Assembly (NCBI GenBank): GCA_049606935.1
Contig: JBMYWA010000060.1
Span: 1-14,817, forward strand
Reading direction: 5' to 3'
Length of the DNA stretch: 14,817 nt
Source: CAJXZP01 sp049606935
Lineage (GTDB): Bacteria > Bacteroidota > Bacteroidia > Flavobacteriales_G > Salibacteraceae
Shown here: piece by piece, positions 13,499 to 14,817 of the stretch
Layout: every line of letters starts with the position of its first letter
Numbering within the stretch: the stretch's first letter is position 1
Position numbers and translations under genes: made by a program
The notes under the pieces: model-generated
What the model saw: the letters and a program-made list of their open reading frames with translations, nothing else
Told to the model about the DNA's origin: nothing
The model's database searches: none

Positions 13499-14362
13499 AT
13501 GAAAGGAATTATATTAGCCGGAGGGTCGGGAACTAGATTGCATCCTCTTACACTAGCCATGAGTAAGCAAATGATGCCTATTTATGATAAGCCCATGATC
13601 TATTATCCCTTAAGTACGTTGATGCTTGCTGGAATAAACGAAATTTTGATAATTTCAACTCCTCATGATTTACCTTTTTTTAAAAAGCTTTTGGGCAATG
13701 GCTCCCAATTGGGCTGCCGCATAGAGTATGAGGTTCAGCCTTCGCCAGATGGCTTGGCTCAAGCCTTTATTATTGGAGAGAAATTCATTGGGAAGGATAA
13801 AGTGGCCTTGGTTTTAGGAGATAATATTTTTTATGGTTCTGGAATGAGTAAAATTCTACAAGGAAACAATGATCCGGATGGAGGGGTGGTATATGCCTAT
13901 TATGTGAACGATCCAGAAAGATATGGTGTGGTAGATTTTGATACCGATGGGTCTGTACTTTCTATTGATGAGAAACCAGAAAATCCAAAGTCTAACTTTG
14001 CGGTCCCTGGCCTTTATTTTTACGATAACGATGTGGTTGAGATAGCCAAAAGCATTAAGCCCAGTAACCGAGGTGAATTGGAAATTACAACTGTTAACCA
14101 AGAATACTTAAAACGAGGTAAGTTAAAAGTGTCTGTACTGGATAGAGGAACGGCCTGGTTGGATACCGGCACATTTCAATCTTTAATGCAAGCCGGTGAA
14201 TTTGTTCGGGTTATTGAAGATAGGCAGGGGCTTAAAATTGGGGCTATTGAAGAAGTGGCTTACAGAATGGGCTATATTGATGCTAAACAATTAATAGCTG
14301 TTGCTACTCCCTTGGTTAAGAGTGGGTATGGAAAATATTTGTTAAATATTTTAGATAGATAA
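13499..14362 (+). CDS. rfbA: Glucose-1-phosphate thymidylyltransferase
   Basis: The 287-residue enzyme (RmlA) joins dTTP and glucose 1-phosphate into dTDP-glucose, the first step of dTDP-L-rhamnose synthesis. The nucleotide-binding loop LAGGSGTRLHPLT is at residues 6-18, followed by SKQMMPIYDKPMIYYPLSTLMLAGI, the RmlA hallmark. VALVLGDNIFYG contains the metal-binding Asp, and VLSIDEKPENPKSNFAVPGLYFYDNDV, GELEITTVNQEYL and GTAWLDTGTFQSLMQA complete the active site and allosteric-type fold. Length and motif order match the family exactly. It starts a new transcription unit after the terminator at 13397-13427, and its stop codon directly abuts the rfbC start. Confidence 0.97.
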   Translation: MKGIILAGGSGTRLHPLTLAMSKQMMPIYDKPMIYYPLSTLMLAGINEILIISTPHDLPFFKKLLGNGSQLGCRIEYEVQPSPDGLAQAFIIGEKFIGKDKVALVLGDNIFYGSGMSKILQGNNDPDGGVVYAYYVNDPERYGVVDFDTDGSVLSIDEKPENPKSNFAVPGLYFYDNDVVEIAKSIKPSNRGELEITTVNQEYLKRGKLKVSVLDRGTAWLDTGTFQSLMQAGEFVRVIEDRQGLKIGAIEEVAYRMGYIDAKQLIAVATPLVKSGYGKYLLNILDR

Positions 14363-14817
14363 ATGAATTTTATTGAAACCAAATTAAAGGGTTGTTTTGT
14401 AATTGAGCCAAAAATTTTTGGGGATAAACGTGGATACTTTTTAGAAAGCTTTAATTTCAAAAAGTTTAATGAAGCCATTGGTTATGAGGTCGATTTTATT
14501 CAAGATAATCAATCATTTTCTAGTTACGGTGTATTGCGAGGACTTCATTTGCAAACAGGTAAAGATGCACAAGCTAAATTGGTTAGAGTTTTATCTGGTA
14601 AGGTACTAGATGTTGCGGTAGATGTTAGACCTGGGTCTGAAACTTATGGCGAGCACGTGGCTGTAGAGTTAAGTCATGAAAACAAAAAGCAATTATTCGT
14701 GCCCAGAGGTTTTGCTCATGGTTTTGTAGTGTTAAGTGAAACGGCCGAGTTTTTCTATAAAGTAGATAACTATTATGCGCCACAATCAGAAAGTGGCTTA
14801 CTATTTAATGATCCCGC
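14363..14817 (+). CDS. rfbC: dTDP-4-dehydrorhamnose 3,5-epimerase (3' truncated by the window edge)
   Basis: The frame from the ATG at 14363, immediately after the rfbA stop, stays open for 151 codons to the window end; the full family length is about 180. RmlC epimerises C3 and C5 of dTDP-4-keto-6-deoxyglucose in the cytoplasm. Clear cupin-family signatures are FGDKRGYFLESFN, the substrate loop FIQDNQSFSSYGVLRGLHLQ with catalytic His62, KLVRVLSGKVLDVAVDVRPGSETYG, and VPRGFAHGFVVLSETAEFFYK with its aromatic active-site region. The start gives the normal family N-terminus (MNFIETKLKGCFVIEPKIF). The remaining pathway genes, rfbB (4,6-dehydratase) and rfbD (reductase), are not in the window and may lie downstream. 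Confidence 0.96.
   Translation, partial: MNFIETKLKGCFVIEPKIFGDKRGYFLESFNFKKFNEAIGYEVDFIQDNQSFSSYGVLRGLHLQTGKDAQAKLVRVLSGKVLDVAVDVRPGSETYGEHVAVELSHENKKQLFVPRGFAHGFVVLSETAEFFYKVDNYYAPQSESGLLFNDP

Noticed and set aside
2684..14478. Many minus-strand open frames of 60-100 codons
   Set aside because: They lie opposite well-supported + strand genes, lack recognisable domains or promoters, and look like antisense shadows of AT-rich coding sequence.
1..14817. Mobile elements, CRISPR arrays, tRNA or rRNA genes
   Set aside because: No transposase or integrase motifs, no regularly spaced repeats, and no cloverleaf or rRNA-like sequence were seen by eye.

Overview
The window comes from an AT-rich member of the Bacteroidota, most likely a flavobacterium-like lineage. 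The evidence is Bacteroidota-type promoter elements (TAnnTTTG) just upstream of genes, weak or absent Shine-Dalgarno sequences, and protein sequences typical of the phylum, such as a GDP-fucose synthase with an extra internal segment. I cannot place it below class level. All convincing genes lie on the + strand.

Layout: (1) 1-866 is chromosomal background: the 3' end of an ECF-type sigma factor gene, a strong intrinsic terminator, and rsmG (16S rRNA methyltransferase), whose promoter starts inside the terminator's T-run. (2) 926-4242 opens a surface-polysaccharide locus: a promoter, a Wzz-like chain-length regulator, then gmd and fcl, which convert GDP-mannose to GDP-L-fucose. (3) 4256-9257 is the strain-specific core: a Wzy-like polymerase, a Wzx-like flippase, a 486-residue protein of unrecognised family combining a ParB/sulfiredoxin-like motif with a nucleotidyltransferase-like motif, and a second Wzy/WaaL-like membrane protein. 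These genes overlap by 7 to 17 bases. (4) 9244-11929 holds a GT2 glycosyltransferase, a WcaF-like acetyltransferase and a WcaI-like GT4 glycosyltransferase, also tightly packed. (5) 12042-13376 encodes the WcaJ-like initiating sugar-phosphate transferase and ends in a very clear hairpin terminator. (6) 13499 to the end starts a dTDP-L-rhamnose set: rfbA and a truncated rfbC.

How they would work together: the WcaJ-like enzyme loads the first sugar phosphate onto undecaprenyl phosphate at the inner membrane. WcaI-, GT2- and WcaF-like enzymes extend and acetylate it, using GDP-fucose from Gmd/Fcl. Wzx flips the unit, a Wzy-like protein polymerises it, and the Wzz-like protein sets chain length. 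The product would be an O-antigen or capsule/exopolysaccharide whose first steps resemble colanic acid. The most unusual component is the 6641-8101 protein, which may supply or attach an uncommon substituent; this is inference. No mobile element, tRNA, rRNA or CRISPR array was seen, and no gene-free stretch exceeds about 125 bases.
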